A stretch of DNA of 64,000 nucleotides from Streptomyces sp. SKN60 (GCF_026236535.1 NZ_JAHTMW010000031.1:1-64000); one strand, 5' to 3'; positions 50,601 through 59,548 are shown, counted from the first letter of the stretch. Program-made: numbers and translations. Notes: generated by a model from the letters alone, not told the origin.

Positions 50601-50690
50601 GGTCGTACGGGTCGGGCTCGGGTCGTACGGGGGTCGAGCCCTGGTCGTACGGGCTGTGCTCGGGTCGTACGGGTCGGGCTCAGGCGGTGC
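50601..50690. repeat. GGTCGTACGGG repeat array
   Basis: Four imperfect copies of a roughly 21-bp unit with the core GGTCGTACGGG, in the 193-bp gap between the exporter stop and the hydroxylase start and running into the exporter 3' end. The unit resembles arrays at 4.6 kb and the coding repeats at 16.5 kb. Function unknown. Confidence 0.65.
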
Positions 50691-52416
50691 GGGGCTCCGC
50701 CACGCCGGGGCCGGCGGGCTCGGTGCCGGGCTCCGCGGTCTCCTCCCAGGCCTCGTCGTGGTGCTTGGCCTGCTTGGGCAGGAGCAGCACCAGGAGCAGG
50801 ACCAGGGCGGTCAGGCCGATCTGGGCGAGGATCGTGCGCTGCAGGGCGGAGGAGAAGACCTCGCGGCGGGCGTCCTTGGCGGCCGCGCCGATGGCGGCGC
50901 CGGCCTGCGGGTCGGTGACCTGGGTCAGCGGCGCGCAGCTGGCGGGCTCGACGGTCGGGTCCTTGGACTTGGTGCGCTCGGTGAAGCAGGTCTGGAAGGT
51001 CTCCGTCAGCCTGGCCTGGTCGGCCGGGGAGACGTGGGTCTGGACGAGTGCGGTGCGCAGCTGGCCGCCGGCGTCCTTGGCGGCGGTGTCGGCGCCGGTG
51101 CCGAGGAAGCCGATGAAGAGGGCGCCGATGACCGCGATGCCGAGGGCGCCGCCGACCTGCTGGAAGGCGTTGACCACGCCGGATCCGGCGCCGGCGTGCT
51201 CCGGCGGGACGTCGGTCAGGATGAAGTCCAGGATCGGCGCGATGATCATGCCCATGCCGAGGCCGCCGACGAGGAGCGTCGGGAGCAGCGACCAGGAGCC
51301 GATCTCGGCGCCGCGCAGCTGGATGGTGAGGGCGATGCCGGCGAGGCCGGTGGCGAGCAGGACCGCGCCGATGACCATGACCTTGCGGCCCAGCTTGGCG
51401 GTGAGGACGGTGGCGGAGAAGGCCGCTCCGAAGCTGACGCCGAAGGACCAGGGCACTCCGGTGAGGCCGGCCCGCAGGGCGGAGAAGCCGAGGCCGTTCT
51501 GCAGGAAGAGGATGAAGATCAGGAAGTGGCCGATGGTGACCGCGAAGAACACCGTGTTGGCGACGATGCCGGCGGTGAAGGAGCGGCTGCGGAACATCGA
51601 GGGCACGATCAGGCCGGGCCGGCCCGCGTCGCCGAGGCGGCGCTGGTGGGCCCAGAAGATCGCGAGCACCGGCACCGAGGCGATCATCGAGACGAAGGTC
51701 CACAGCGGCCAGTCGAGCTCGCGGCCCTGGACGAGCGGGACGAGCAGCAGCAGGAGCCCGACGGTGAGCAGCAGGGTGCCCGTGACGTCCAGCTTGATCG
51801 ACTCGGTGGAGCGCGACTCGCGGATGACGGCGGAGGCCGCGAGGAACAGCAGGATGCCGACCGGCAGGTTGATCAGGAAGACCATGCGCCAGCCCTGGCC
51901 GAACAGGTCGGCGTCGATGAGCAGGGCGCCGATGATCGGTCCGCCGACGGTGGCGAGACCGGCCACGCCGCCGAAGGCGCCGAGGGCCGCGCCGCGCTCC
52001 TTGGGCGGGAAGGCGGCGGTGATGATGGAGAGCACCTGCGGCACCATGAGCGCGGCCATGGCGCCCTGCAGCACCCGGGCGGCGACCAGCATCTCCGGGC
52101 TGCCGGCGAAGCCGCACAGCGCGGAGGCGACGGTGAAGCCGGCGACGCCGGTCAGGAAGAGCTTCTTGCGGCCGTACATGTCTCCGAGCCGGCCGCCGAG
52201 GATCAGCAGGACGGCGAAGGAGAGCAGGTAGCCGGCGACCACCCACTGCACGGTGGCGTATCCGGTGGTGAGGTCGGCCTGGATCGACGGGATGGCGACG
52301 TTGACGATCGTGGAGTCGAGCAGGTCCATGAACGCGGCGAAGAGCACCACGATCAGTGCGACCTTGCGCTTCGGGTCCCCCTCGACGGGCGGGGCAGCCG
52401 CGGACGGGTTCGACAT
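50680..52416 (-). CDS. DHA2-family MFS drug exporter
   Basis: 578 aa, 14 membrane helices. Motifs: LLDSTIVNVAIPSIQADL in TM1, LGGRLGDMYGRKKLF (motif A) and the antiporter motif around GPIIGALLI. It exports drugs with protons in the QacA/EmrB manner and is probably the self-resistance pump for the cluster product. A loop of about 70 residues with several charged residues lies before the last helix. It is divergent from a MarR regulator across a promoter with matching half-sites. Confidence 0.92.
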   Translation of the reverse strand: MSNPSAAAPPVEGDPKRKVALIVVLFAAFMDLLDSTIVNVAIPSIQADLTTGYATVQWVVAGYLLSFAVLLILGGRLGDMYGRKKLFLTGVAGFTVASALCGFAGSPEMLVAARVLQGAMAALMVPQVLSIITAAFPPKERGAALGAFGGVAGLATVGGPIIGALLIDADLFGQGWRMVFLINLPVGILLFLAASAVIRESRSTESIKLDVTGTLLLTVGLLLLLVPLVQGRELDWPLWTFVSMIASVPVLAIFWAHQRRLGDAGRPGLIVPSMFRSRSFTAGIVANTVFFAVTIGHFLIFILFLQNGLGFSALRAGLTGVPWSFGVSFGAAFSATVLTAKLGRKVMVIGAVLLATGLAGIALTIQLRGAEIGSWSLLPTLLVGGLGMGMIIAPILDFILTDVPPEHAGAGSGVVNAFQQVGGALGIAVIGALFIGFLGTGADTAAKDAGGQLRTALVQTHVSPADQARLTETFQTCFTERTKSKDPTVEPASCAPLTQVTDPQAGAAIGAAAKDARREVFSSALQRTILAQIGLTALVLLLVLLLPKQAKHHDEAWEETAEPGTEPAGPGVAEPRTA

Positions 52417-52452
52417 GGTGCACCTCTCTTTGATCTAGACTGACCAAGACAA

Positions 52453-52518
52453 TCAGCAACTCGGATGCTTACTAGGCAGGAGTCTCTTCGACTCGTTATC
52501 TTAGTTGCTGAGATAACG
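52453..52518. promoter_or_regulatory. MarR operators in divergent promoter
   Basis: An imperfect palindrome at 52494-52518 has arms CGTTATCTTAG and CTGAGATAACG around TTG (one mismatch). A second element, TCAGCAACT at 52453-52461, is the inverse of AGTTGCTGA at 52503-52511, so each promoter of the divergent marR/exporter pair has its own half-site. MarR binding is inferred from this. Confidence 0.65.
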
Positions 52519-52549
52519 ATGAGGCAAGGTAACTGGAAGGACGGGACGT

Positions 52550-53065
52550 ATGTCAAGCGCGGAACGTGCGGAACGCGCACAACTGGCCGCGGCCGTGGAT
52601 CAGGAGCTGCGAGGTCTGGTGAGCCAGTCGGTGCTCTTCCACCAGGCGGTCGCCGACCGCCTCGGGCTGAGCGTCCTCGACCTGAACTGTCTCGGGGCGC
52701 TGGTGGCCCGCGGCCCGATGGCGGCCGGGCAGCTGGCCGAGGAGAACGGGGTGACCACCGGAGCCATCACCGGGGTCATCGACCGCCTGGAGGCGGCCGG
52801 CCACGTGCGTCGCGATCGGGATCCGAAGGACCGTCGGCGTGTCCTCGTCACGCCGATGCCCAACCTGGAGGCGAAGGTCTTCCCACTGTTCGAATCGCTC
52901 GGCAGCTCCCTTGCCGAGCTGTGCGAGCGGTTCACCGAGAGCGAGCTGGAAACGGTCCTCGACTTCGTCCGGTCGGCCGCGCCGATCACCCACGAAGAGG
53001 CGGTGAAGCTCCGGGCCGGCAAGAGCGCCGCCAAGGGCTCCAAGCGGGCGGCCGCCGCCAAGTGA
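52550..53065 (+). CDS. MarR-family regulator
   Basis: 171 aa. Winged helix with LSVLDLNCLGALVARGPM, AGQLAEENGVTTGAITGVIDRLEAAGHV and the wing RDRDPKDRRRVLVTPM. The C-terminal end is Lys/Ala-rich (AGKSAAKGSKRAAAAK). It likely represses the divergent exporter and itself, released by the cluster product or an intermediate. GGAAGGA lies before the ATG, and a hairpin follows the gene. Confidence 0.9.
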   Translation: MSSAERAERAQLAAAVDQELRGLVSQSVLFHQAVADRLGLSVLDLNCLGALVARGPMAAGQLAEENGVTTGAITGVIDRLEAAGHVRRDRDPKDRRRVLVTPMPNLEAKVFPLFESLGSSLAELCERFTESELETVLDFVRSAAPITHEEAVKLRAGKSAAKGSKRAAAAK

Positions 53066-53087
53066 GCCTGGGGCGGGGGCGGTTGCG

Positions 53088-53118
53088 GGCTGGTGCGTAA
53101 CGAGCGTACGCACCAGCC
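53088..53118. terminator. bidirectional hairpin terminator
   Basis: GGCTGGTGCGT and ACGCACCAGCC form a perfect 11-bp stem with a 9-nt loop between the convergent marR and methyltransferase genes; flanking GGGGCGG and CCGCCCC could lengthen it. Confidence 0.8.
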
Positions 53119-53127
53119 GCCGCCCCG

Positions 53128-54228
53128 TCACCCGGGTATTCGGCCGACCACCAGGCGCAGCGGAGTGCCGCTCGGCACGACCCCGGCGTACTCGAGTCCG
53201 GCGCGCTCGAACATCGCCCCGTACTCCTCGGCCGTACGCTCCCAGCCGCCCATGACGAGCAGCATGTGCAGGTCCATCAGGGCGTCCCAGGGCGTCTCCG
53301 GCGGATCGGCCACCAGCTGCTCCAGGAGCACCACCCGGCCGCCCGGGCGGCCCGCCTTGAGGCAGTTGGCGAGCACCGTGTGGCAGGCGTCGTCGTCCCA
53401 CATGTGCAGCACCTGGCGGATGACGTACACGTCCGCCTCCGGCACCCCCTCGAAGCAGTCGCCGGTCACCAGTTCGGTCCGGTCGCCCAGCGCACCCCCC
53501 GCGCGCAGCTCGGGCAGCGCCGCCGAGATGGCGTGCGGACGGTCGAAAAGCACGCCCTTGACGCTCGGATTGCCTTCGAGCAGCGACTTCAGCAGGCTGC
53601 CGTGGCCGCCGCCGACGTCGCACAGGGTGTCCACGCCCGCCAGGTCGAGGGCCGCGACCACGCCCGGGTTCATGGCCCGGGACTGCGCCGCGTACCCCTT
53701 CAGGCAGGTCTCGCCGGCCGCGTTGTCGTCCTCGTGGAAGTACGTGAACAGGTCCTTGCCGTACGTCTCCTGGAAGGCGCAGCCGCCCGTACGCACGCTC
53801 TCGGCGAGCTTGCCCCACATCTCCCAGCCCCAGTGCGAGCCGGTCAGCATGATGTCCGTGACCGAGCCCGGCGCGTCCGAGCGCATCGCCCGCGACATCG
53901 GGGTGTGCGCGTAACTCCCGGGCGCCGCCTGCCGGAAGATGCGGAAGCCCACCAGGGCCCGCATCAGGCGCTTCAGCGCGGGGACGTCCGCGCCGACGGC
54001 GGCGGCGATCTCCTCGACCGTGGCCGGCTCGTCGCCGACCGCGTCCGCGAGCTTCAGCTGGGCCGCGGCCTGTACCACGGCGCTCGCCCACATGCCCCAG
54101 CCGAGCTCCGCCACCGCCTGCGCGGGCGGCGGGCCGATCACGGGCGCGCCCTCGCAGGCCTCCACCCGGTCGTCCGCCCGGTCGTCGGACCGGTCGCCGG
54201 TCCTGTCCTGTGTCAGTTCAGCCGACAT
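53128..54228 (-). CDS. O-methyltransferase (DnrK-like family)
   Basis: 366 aa. The N-terminal dimerisation winged helix (LKLADAVGDEPATVEEIAAAVG; LKRLMRALVGFRIF) is followed by the SAM-binding DVGGGHGSLLKSLLEG and the catalytic region VYVIRQVLHMWDDD. These proteins methylate phenols and sometimes carboxylates of aromatic polyketides. ATG 54228 is preferred over the TTG at 54234. It is the last gene of a three-gene operon with the next two. Confidence 0.85.
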   Translation of the reverse strand: MSAELTQDRTGDRSDDRADDRVEACEGAPVIGPPPAQAVAELGWGMWASAVVQAAAQLKLADAVGDEPATVEEIAAAVGADVPALKRLMRALVGFRIFRQAAPGSYAHTPMSRAMRSDAPGSVTDIMLTGSHWGWEMWGKLAESVRTGGCAFQETYGKDLFTYFHEDDNAAGETCLKGYAAQSRAMNPGVVAALDLAGVDTLCDVGGGHGSLLKSLLEGNPSVKGVLFDRPHAISAALPELRAGGALGDRTELVTGDCFEGVPEADVYVIRQVLHMWDDDACHTVLANCLKAGRPGGRVVLLEQLVADPPETPWDALMDLHMLLVMGGWERTAEEYGAMFERAGLEYAGVVPSGTPLRLVVGRIPG

Positions 54229-54258
54229 CCTCAACCACCTTGACTCACCGGTGCCCTG

Positions 54259-55311
54259 TCAGGCCCGGACGGATTCGATCAGTGCGATGGGGGCCCGCTC
54301 GTGGCCGGCCAGCGGCAGCCGGCGGCAGTCCTCGAAGCCCGCGGCGGCGAGCAGCCGCCGGTACTCGTCCTCGGTGCGCGCCCGGCCGCCGGTGAGCACC
54401 ATGAACTCCACGTCGTTGGCGTGCACGTGGGAGGAGTGCTCGGTGTACTCCCAGTCGAGCAGCACGAGCCGGCTGCCCGGCTCCGCCGCCTTGGCGCAGT
54501 GCGCGAGCAGCTGGGCGGCGGCCTCGTCGTCGAGGTCGCACAGCACGTTCTTGAGCAGATAGAGGCTGCCCCCGGCCGGGACCTCGGCCCGGAAGTCGCC
54601 GGGCACCAGGTCCACCCGGCCGGTCAGACCGGCCTGCTCGAAGGTCTCGCGGGCGTAGCCGATCGCCCACGGCAGGTCGAGCAGCACGCCGTGCGCCTCG
54701 GGGACCTCCCGGAGCACCCGGGCGAGCACGGTGCCGGGGCTGCCGCCGACGTCCACGATCTCCCGCTCCCCCGCGAGCGGGACGCTGGCGACCAGCGCCT
54801 CGGCGGCCTCGACGGAGAGCGAGGCGCAGGTCTCGGCGTAGCTGCGGGCCTCGTCGGGGTGCGCGGCGTAGTACTCCCAGTGGTCCATGCCCCACACGGT
54901 CCGGGTGGCCGGGCAGCCGGTGCGGACCACGTCGGCGACCAGCTCCCAGGGGCGGGTCATGCCGGGCGCGTTGACGGCGATGCTGAAGCCGCGCAGGGAC
55001 GGCACGTCGGAGCGGAGCAGGTGCCCCGCCGGGGTGAGCTCCCAGAGCCGTACATCTCCGTCCGCGGTGTCGGCGGCCGGCGTGACCAGGCGGTGCAGCT
55101 CGCAGACCCGCAGGAAGCGCTCCAGGCTGGGCCCGTGGGCGCGGATCGCCTCCGCGATCTGCTCCGTGGTGCGCCGGCCGTCGCCGAGCGCGTCGGCGAT
55201 CCGCAGTTCGGCCATGCCGCGGGCGACCAGGCCGGCCGACCACTGGAAGGGCTGCAGGGTCTGCAGTTCGCGCAGCGGGCTGAACGCCGCTTCCCGGCTC
55301 CCCGGCGTCAT
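54259..55311 (-). CDS. O-methyltransferase, second paralogue
   Basis: 350 aa of the same family: RIADALGDGRRTTEQIAEAI at the N-terminus, SAM loop DVGGSPGTVLARVLREV and catalytic region YLLKNVLCDLDDE. The residue expected to act as base (His in LHMWDD of the neighbour) reads Cys in VLCDLDD, so catalysis may differ or be lost. The start codon shares one base with the SDR stop (TGATG), so it is translationally coupled to it. Confidence 0.83.
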   Translation of the reverse strand: MTPGSREAAFSPLRELQTLQPFQWSAGLVARGMAELRIADALGDGRRTTEQIAEAIRAHGPSLERFLRVCELHRLVTPAADTADGDVRLWELTPAGHLLRSDVPSLRGFSIAVNAPGMTRPWELVADVVRTGCPATRTVWGMDHWEYYAAHPDEARSYAETCASLSVEAAEALVASVPLAGEREIVDVGGSPGTVLARVLREVPEAHGVLLDLPWAIGYARETFEQAGLTGRVDLVPGDFRAEVPAGGSLYLLKNVLCDLDDEAAAQLLAHCAKAAEPGSRLVLLDWEYTEHSSHVHANDVEFMVLTGGRARTEDEYRRLLAAAGFEDCRRLPLAGHERAPIALIESVRA

Positions 55312-56108
55312 CAGTGCCCGCCGTCGACGTAGACGACGTTGCCGGTGATGTTGCCGTTGGCCGGGGAGGCCAGGAAGAGCGTGGTGTTGACGACGTCCGC
55401 GACCGTGGAGAAGTGCAGGAAGGGCATCGCCTTGTTGAGCGCGGCGCGGGCCCCCTCGGCGTCGAGGCCGGCGACCCGGTCGCGTACCTCCTCGGGCAGC
55501 TTCTCCAGGAGCCCCTCCGTGACCACCGGGCCCGGCGCGACGCAGTTGGAGAGGATGCCGTGCTCGAACAGCTCGGTGCCCAGGGTGCGGCTCAGGCCGT
55601 GCAGGGCCGACTTGCTCGCCGCGTACCCCTCCGCGCCCTTCAGCCCGCGCTGCACGATGGCCGCCGACATGAACACGATCCGGCCGCCGCCGCGCGGCTT
55701 CATCGCCGGCAGGGTCGCCTGCACGGTGTGGAAGGCGCCCTCGACCTCGGCGCGCAGCGGCGGCAGCCACCGCTCGGCCGGGATCTCGTCGAAGGCGGGC
55801 GCGTGCGGGCTGGGGCCGCCGGACGCCGAGGCGTTGACCACCAGGGCGTCGATGCCGCCCCACGCGTCCCGTACCTCCGCGACCGCGGCGCGCACGGAGT
55901 CCGCGTCGGTCAGATCGAGGCGGACCGGCAGCGCCTCGCCGCCGACCTCCGCTATCTCGGCGGCCACGGCCCTGGCGTTCTCCACCCGGCTGAGATAGGT
56001 GAGCGCGACCTTGGCGCCCTCGTCGGCGAAGGCGCGGGCGAGCGGGCGGCCCAGGCCGCCGCTGCCGCCGGTGATCAGTACGACCTTGTCCTTCAGGCCG
56101 AGTTCCAT
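55311..56108 (-). CDS. short-chain dehydrogenase/reductase
   Basis: 265 aa. Rossmann motif TGGSGGLGRPLA, NASAS in place of NNAG, and catalytic YAASK with an upstream Ser, plus PGPVVTEG. The N-terminus binds NADPH (TYLSR after the second strand). It probably reduces a keto group or aromatises a polyketide. It opens a three-gene minus-strand operon and is divergent from the third methyltransferase. Confidence 0.87.
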   Translation of the reverse strand: MELGLKDKVVLITGGSGGLGRPLARAFADEGAKVALTYLSRVENARAVAAEIAEVGGEALPVRLDLTDADSVRAAVAEVRDAWGGIDALVVNASASGGPSPHAPAFDEIPAERWLPPLRAEVEGAFHTVQATLPAMKPRGGGRIVFMSAAIVQRGLKGAEGYAASKSALHGLSRTLGTELFEHGILSNCVAPGPVVTEGLLEKLPEEVRDRVAGLDAEGARAALNKAMPFLHFSTVADVVNTTLFLASPANGNITGNVVYVDGGH

Positions 56109-56201
56109 GGCAACTCCCGTCCTTTCCGGCGGTGCGCCGGTGTCGACACGTCAGGCCCGCTCGCGCACACGCGGGCACCGCACCCCAGCTTGGAGATCGC
56201 G

Positions 56202-56219
56202 ACTGGAGTGTCACTTGAG
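56202..56219. promoter_or_regulatory. SARP-like heptamer direct repeat
   Basis: ACTGGAG and ACTTGAG are separated by 4 bp (11-bp period) in the divergent promoter between the SDR and methyltransferase genes. SARP activators of antibiotic clusters bind such heptamer pairs. Only two copies are clear and no SARP gene is visible here, so this is tentative. Confidence 0.35.
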
Positions 56220-56393
56220 CGGCCGGGACGCTCCCTCGAACACCGGTCGCGAGACGCGGGCCACGGCGCCGCGAGCGCCGGTCCATCGGGAATCCAGTTC
56301 GGATTGAGGTCCGGTCCGGATAGTTCACCGGGCGTGCTCACCAGACCGGGCGCGGCCTCGACACCACCGGAACCACCTGAAAGGAACCGGCGC

Positions 56394-57425
56394 ATGACCA
56401 AGACCCGTGAAGAGCAGGGATCACTGGACCTGAACGGCATCATCCAGCTCGGCATGGCGTTCGGCAGCGCGAAGATCCTGCTCACCGCGAACGAGCTCGA
56501 CCTGTTCACCGTGCTGAGCGACAGCGGGCCGGCCACCGAGGAGGAGATCCGCGGCAAGCTCGGGCTCCACGAGCGCGGTGCCCGCGAGTTCCTCAACGCC
56601 CTGGTCAAGCTGGGCCTGCTGGCGCGGGAGGACGGGCGTTACGGCAACACCAAGGCGGCCGACACCCACCTGGTCAAGGGCCGGCGGACGTACGTGGGAC
56701 GCTTCCTCAGCCGCTCGAACAGCGTGCTCTACGGCGCCTGGGGCGGCTTCACCGAGTCGCTGAAGAGCGGTGAGTCCCAGATCGAGGGCCACGGCGACGA
56801 CAACATGTTCAAGCACCTGTACCGCTCCGAGGAGCAGATGCGGGACTTCGTCGCCATGATGGACGCGCTCAACTGGGCGGTCGGCCCGGAGCTCGCCAAG
56901 GCGTACGACTGGAGCAAGGTCAAGACCGTCACGGACGTCGGCGGCGCCCGGGGCAACCTGGCCGCGACGCTGATCGACGCCCACCCGCACCTGAAGGCCA
57001 CCGTGTTCGACCTGCCGGCCGTCGAGCCGGCGTACGAGGACCACATCGGCGGCCTCGGCCTCAAGGACAAGATCGCCTTCCACGGCGGCGACTTCTTCGC
57101 CGACCCGGTCCCGGAGGCGGACGTCGTCATCATCGGGCACGTCCTGGAGGACTGGTCGCCGGAGCGCCGCAAGCAGCTCATCAAGTCGGCGTTCGACGCC
57201 CTGAAGCCGGGCGGCACCCTGCTCGTCTACGACCCCATGCTGGACGACGAGCTCAGCCCGCTGAACAACCTGCTGACCAGCCTCACCATGCTGGTCGTCA
57301 CGCACGGCGGCTCCGAGTACCGGGTCGACGACTGCCGTGCCTGGATGACGGAGGCCGGCTTCGCGGAGACCTCCGCCGAGCTGCTCGACACCAACGACAT
57401 CCTCGTGATCGGCCGCAAGAAGTAA
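56394..57425 (+). CDS. SAM-dependent methyltransferase, third paralogue
   Basis: 343 aa. The winged-helix start (LFTVLSDSGPATEEEIRGKLGLHERGAREFLNAL) is followed by DVGGARGNLAATLIDAHPHL and DVVIIGHVLEDWSPE. The catalytic His position reads VLEDW, with Glu replacing His, hinting that this member may methylate carbon or have another role. Lysine content is higher than in the two others, so it is probably not a recent duplicate of them. AAAGGAA precedes the ATG. It starts the plus-strand operon running to the asparagine synthetase gene. Confidence 0.83.
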   Translation: MTKTREEQGSLDLNGIIQLGMAFGSAKILLTANELDLFTVLSDSGPATEEEIRGKLGLHERGAREFLNALVKLGLLAREDGRYGNTKAADTHLVKGRRTYVGRFLSRSNSVLYGAWGGFTESLKSGESQIEGHGDDNMFKHLYRSEEQMRDFVAMMDALNWAVGPELAKAYDWSKVKTVTDVGGARGNLAATLIDAHPHLKATVFDLPAVEPAYEDHIGGLGLKDKIAFHGGDFFADPVPEADVVIIGHVLEDWSPERRKQLIKSAFDALKPGGTLLVYDPMLDDELSPLNNLLTSLTMLVVTHGGSEYRVDDCRAWMTEAGFAETSAELLDTNDILVIGRKK

Positions 57426-57559
57426 GGCCGCTTCTCACAGCCCACGCGTCACGGGCGGCGCCTCCGCGATCCCGCGGCGGAGGGGCTGCCTGCGCGTGCA
57501 TCTCCCTGCACCACCCCCGCGCACCACACCGATCCGCGCACCACCCCGAAGGGATTCCG

Positions 57560-58762
57560 ATGTCGATCGACGAGGCACCGCCGGCCTTCCCCTTCCCGGC
57601 GCCGGACACGTTCGAGCCGCCGGAGGAGTTCCGCCGGCTGCGCGAGCAGGCTCCGGTGGCCCGGGTGACCCTTCCCACCGGCGACCGGGCCTGGCTCCTG
57701 ACGCGTTACGCGGACGTGCGCGCCGCCCTGGTCGACCCGCGGCTCAGCCGGGCCGCCGCCGAGGCGCCGGACGCGCCCCGGATGGGCAACACCACCCCCG
57801 GCCCGAAGACCATCCTCGGCATGGACGCCCCGGACCACTCGCGGCTGCGCCGCCTGGTGATGCAGGCGTTCACCGCCCGCCGGGTCGAGGCGCTGCGCCC
57901 CCGGGTCGAGCAGCTGGCCGAGGAGCAGATCCGGCTCGTCCTGGTCGCGCCGCGGCCGGTCGACCTGATGTCCTGCTACGCGCTCAGCCTGCCCATCAAG
58001 GTGATCTTCGAGCTGCTCGGCGTGCCGTACGAGCACGTGGACCGGCTGCACGCCTGGAGCGAGGTCATCTTCAGCCTCGGCGGGCACAGCGTCGAGGAGG
58101 TCAAGGAGGCCCGCGGCGAGATCATCGGCTACCTCCGCGGACTGATCGAGCAGCGCCGCGAGGAGCCCGCTGACGACCTGCTGAGCGTGCTCGTGCACGC
58201 CCGGGACGAGGGGCAGCAGCTGTCCGAGGACGAGCTGCTCGACTTCGCGATGATCATCATGACGGTCGGGCACCAGTCCACCGCCAACTCGCTGAGCACC
58301 GCGCTCTTCACCCTCCTCCACCACCCCGACCAGCTGGCACTGCTGCGCAAGAAGCCGGAGCTGATCCCGGGCGCGGTCGAGGAGCTGCTGCGGTTCAACC
58401 CGTTCGTCTTCACCGGCACCCAGCTGCGGGTCGCCACCGAGGACCTGACGATCGGCGAGACCGGGATCCGGAAGGGCGAGGCCGTGATCGCCTCGCTGGG
58501 CTCCGCCAACCACGACGCCGAGGTCTTCGCCGACCCGGACCGCTTCGACGTCGAGCGCACCCCGAACGTGCACCTCTCCTTCGGCTACGGCATCCACCAC
58601 TGCCTGGGCGCCCAGCTCGCCCGCCTGGAGATGCAGATCGCGCTGCGCACGCTGATCGAGCGGCTGCCGGACACCCTGAAGCTCGCGGTGCCGGCCGACT
58701 GGCTGACCTGGAAGACCGGGCTCACCGCCCGCGCGCTCGTCAACCTGCCGGTGACCTGGTGA
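57560..58762 (+). CDS. cytochrome P450 with atypical I-helix
   Basis: 400 aa. Heme loop FGYGIHHCLGAQLA with the Cys ligand, ExxR helix in EEFRRLRE and the later core intact. The oxygen-activation motif reads VGHQST, so the conserved acid is Gln and the first Thr is Ser. An electron partner, the ferredoxin, is encoded 13 bp downstream. It probably oxidises the polyketide; the altered I-helix might fit ring coupling or another non-hydroxylating reaction, which is inferred. Confidence 0.88.
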   Translation: MSIDEAPPAFPFPAPDTFEPPEEFRRLREQAPVARVTLPTGDRAWLLTRYADVRAALVDPRLSRAAAEAPDAPRMGNTTPGPKTILGMDAPDHSRLRRLVMQAFTARRVEALRPRVEQLAEEQIRLVLVAPRPVDLMSCYALSLPIKVIFELLGVPYEHVDRLHAWSEVIFSLGGHSVEEVKEARGEIIGYLRGLIEQRREEPADDLLSVLVHARDEGQQLSEDELLDFAMIIMTVGHQSTANSLSTALFTLLHHPDQLALLRKKPELIPGAVEELLRFNPFVFTGTQLRVATEDLTIGETGIRKGEAVIASLGSANHDAEVFADPDRFDVERTPNVHLSFGYGIHHCLGAQLARLEMQIALRTLIERLPDTLKLAVPADWLTWKTGLTARALVNLPVTW

Positions 58763-58775
58763 CCCGGGGGCGGCG

Positions 58776-59048
58776 ATGAGCGAGCAGTGGCGGATCACCG
58801 TGCAGAAGACCTGCCGCCGCAGCGGGATCTGCGCCGCGGCGGCGCCCCGGTACTTCTCCGTGGGCGAGGACCACCGCACCCGGCCGGCGGCCGGCCCCGT
58901 GGACCCCGACCCGGAGCTGATCGACGTCGTGGAGGCCTGCCCGGCCGAGGCGATCACCCTGACCGACCTGTCGACCGGCCGGCCGGTCGACACCGCCGCC
59001 CCGGAGGCGGCCGTACGACCACCGGAACCGAGAGAGGTACGCCCATGA
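58776..59048 (+). CDS. [3Fe-4S] ferredoxin
   Basis: 90 aa. The iron-sulfur motif has three Cys (C13, C19, C55) in CRRSGICAAAAPRYF and EACPAEAI, with Ala at the fourth position, so a 3Fe-4S cluster is expected. Small ferredoxins of this kind feed electrons to P450s. It sits directly after one P450 and its stop overlaps the next ATG (ATGA). The last 25 residues are a Pro/Glu-rich tail. Confidence 0.88.
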   Translation: MSEQWRITVQKTCRRSGICAAAAPRYFSVGEDHRTRPAAGPVDPDPELIDVVEACPAEAITLTDLSTGRPVDTAAPEAAVRPPEPREVRP

Positions 59049-59548
59049 ATCCCCAGCGCAGCACCCGCCGTTCCCTGCTCAGAAGGGCCGGCTTCCTCGG
59101 TTCGGCGCTCGCCGTCGGCGCCGCCGCCCCGGCCGCCGCCGCGGCGCACGAACAGGGGCCCGGACACCGCCACGGGAACCGGCGGCCCTCGCCGGTCGGC
59201 AGCTGGTCGGTGGTCGTCACCATCGAGGGCGTACCGGACGTCGAGCACGCGCACTACTCGTTCGGCGCCGACGGACAGCTGATCCTGCAGACCCACCGGC
59301 ACACCCACACCGGCATCGGCACCTGGGAGTGGGCCGACGACGGCTCCTTCGTGTACGTGACGCGGGGCCTGCGCTCCGACGCCGACGGCGGTCTGCTCAG
59401 CGAGCTGCGGATCCGGCACACGGGCCGGTTCGGCGCGGACGGCACGTTCACCTCGACCGGCACGGGGCAGGCCCTCGACGCCGGCGGCAAGGTCCTGATG
59501 GAAGTCCAGTCCACGGCGGTCGGCACCCGGTTCGGTGTCGACGGCTGA
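59045..59548 (+). CDS. Tat-exported beta-rich protein, unknown
   Basis: 167 aa. A twin-arginine signal (STRRSLLRRAGFLGSALAVGAAAPAAA) is followed by a His-rich stretch and regular beta strands (GSWSVVVTIEGVPDVEH; ILQTHRHTHTGIGTWEWADDGSFVYVTRG; GRFGADGTFTSTGTGQ), reminiscent of a lipocalin-like barrel. It has no cofactor motif. Its ATG overlaps the ferredoxin stop, so it belongs to the cluster operon. A role in binding or maturing the product outside the cell is inferred. Confidence 0.7.
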   Translation: MNPQRSTRRSLLRRAGFLGSALAVGAAAPAAAAAHEQGPGHRHGNRRPSPVGSWSVVVTIEGVPDVEHAHYSFGADGQLILQTHRHTHTGIGTWEWADDGSFVYVTRGLRSDADGGLLSELRIRHTGRFGADGTFTSTGTGQALDAGGKVLMEVQSTAVGTRFGVDG

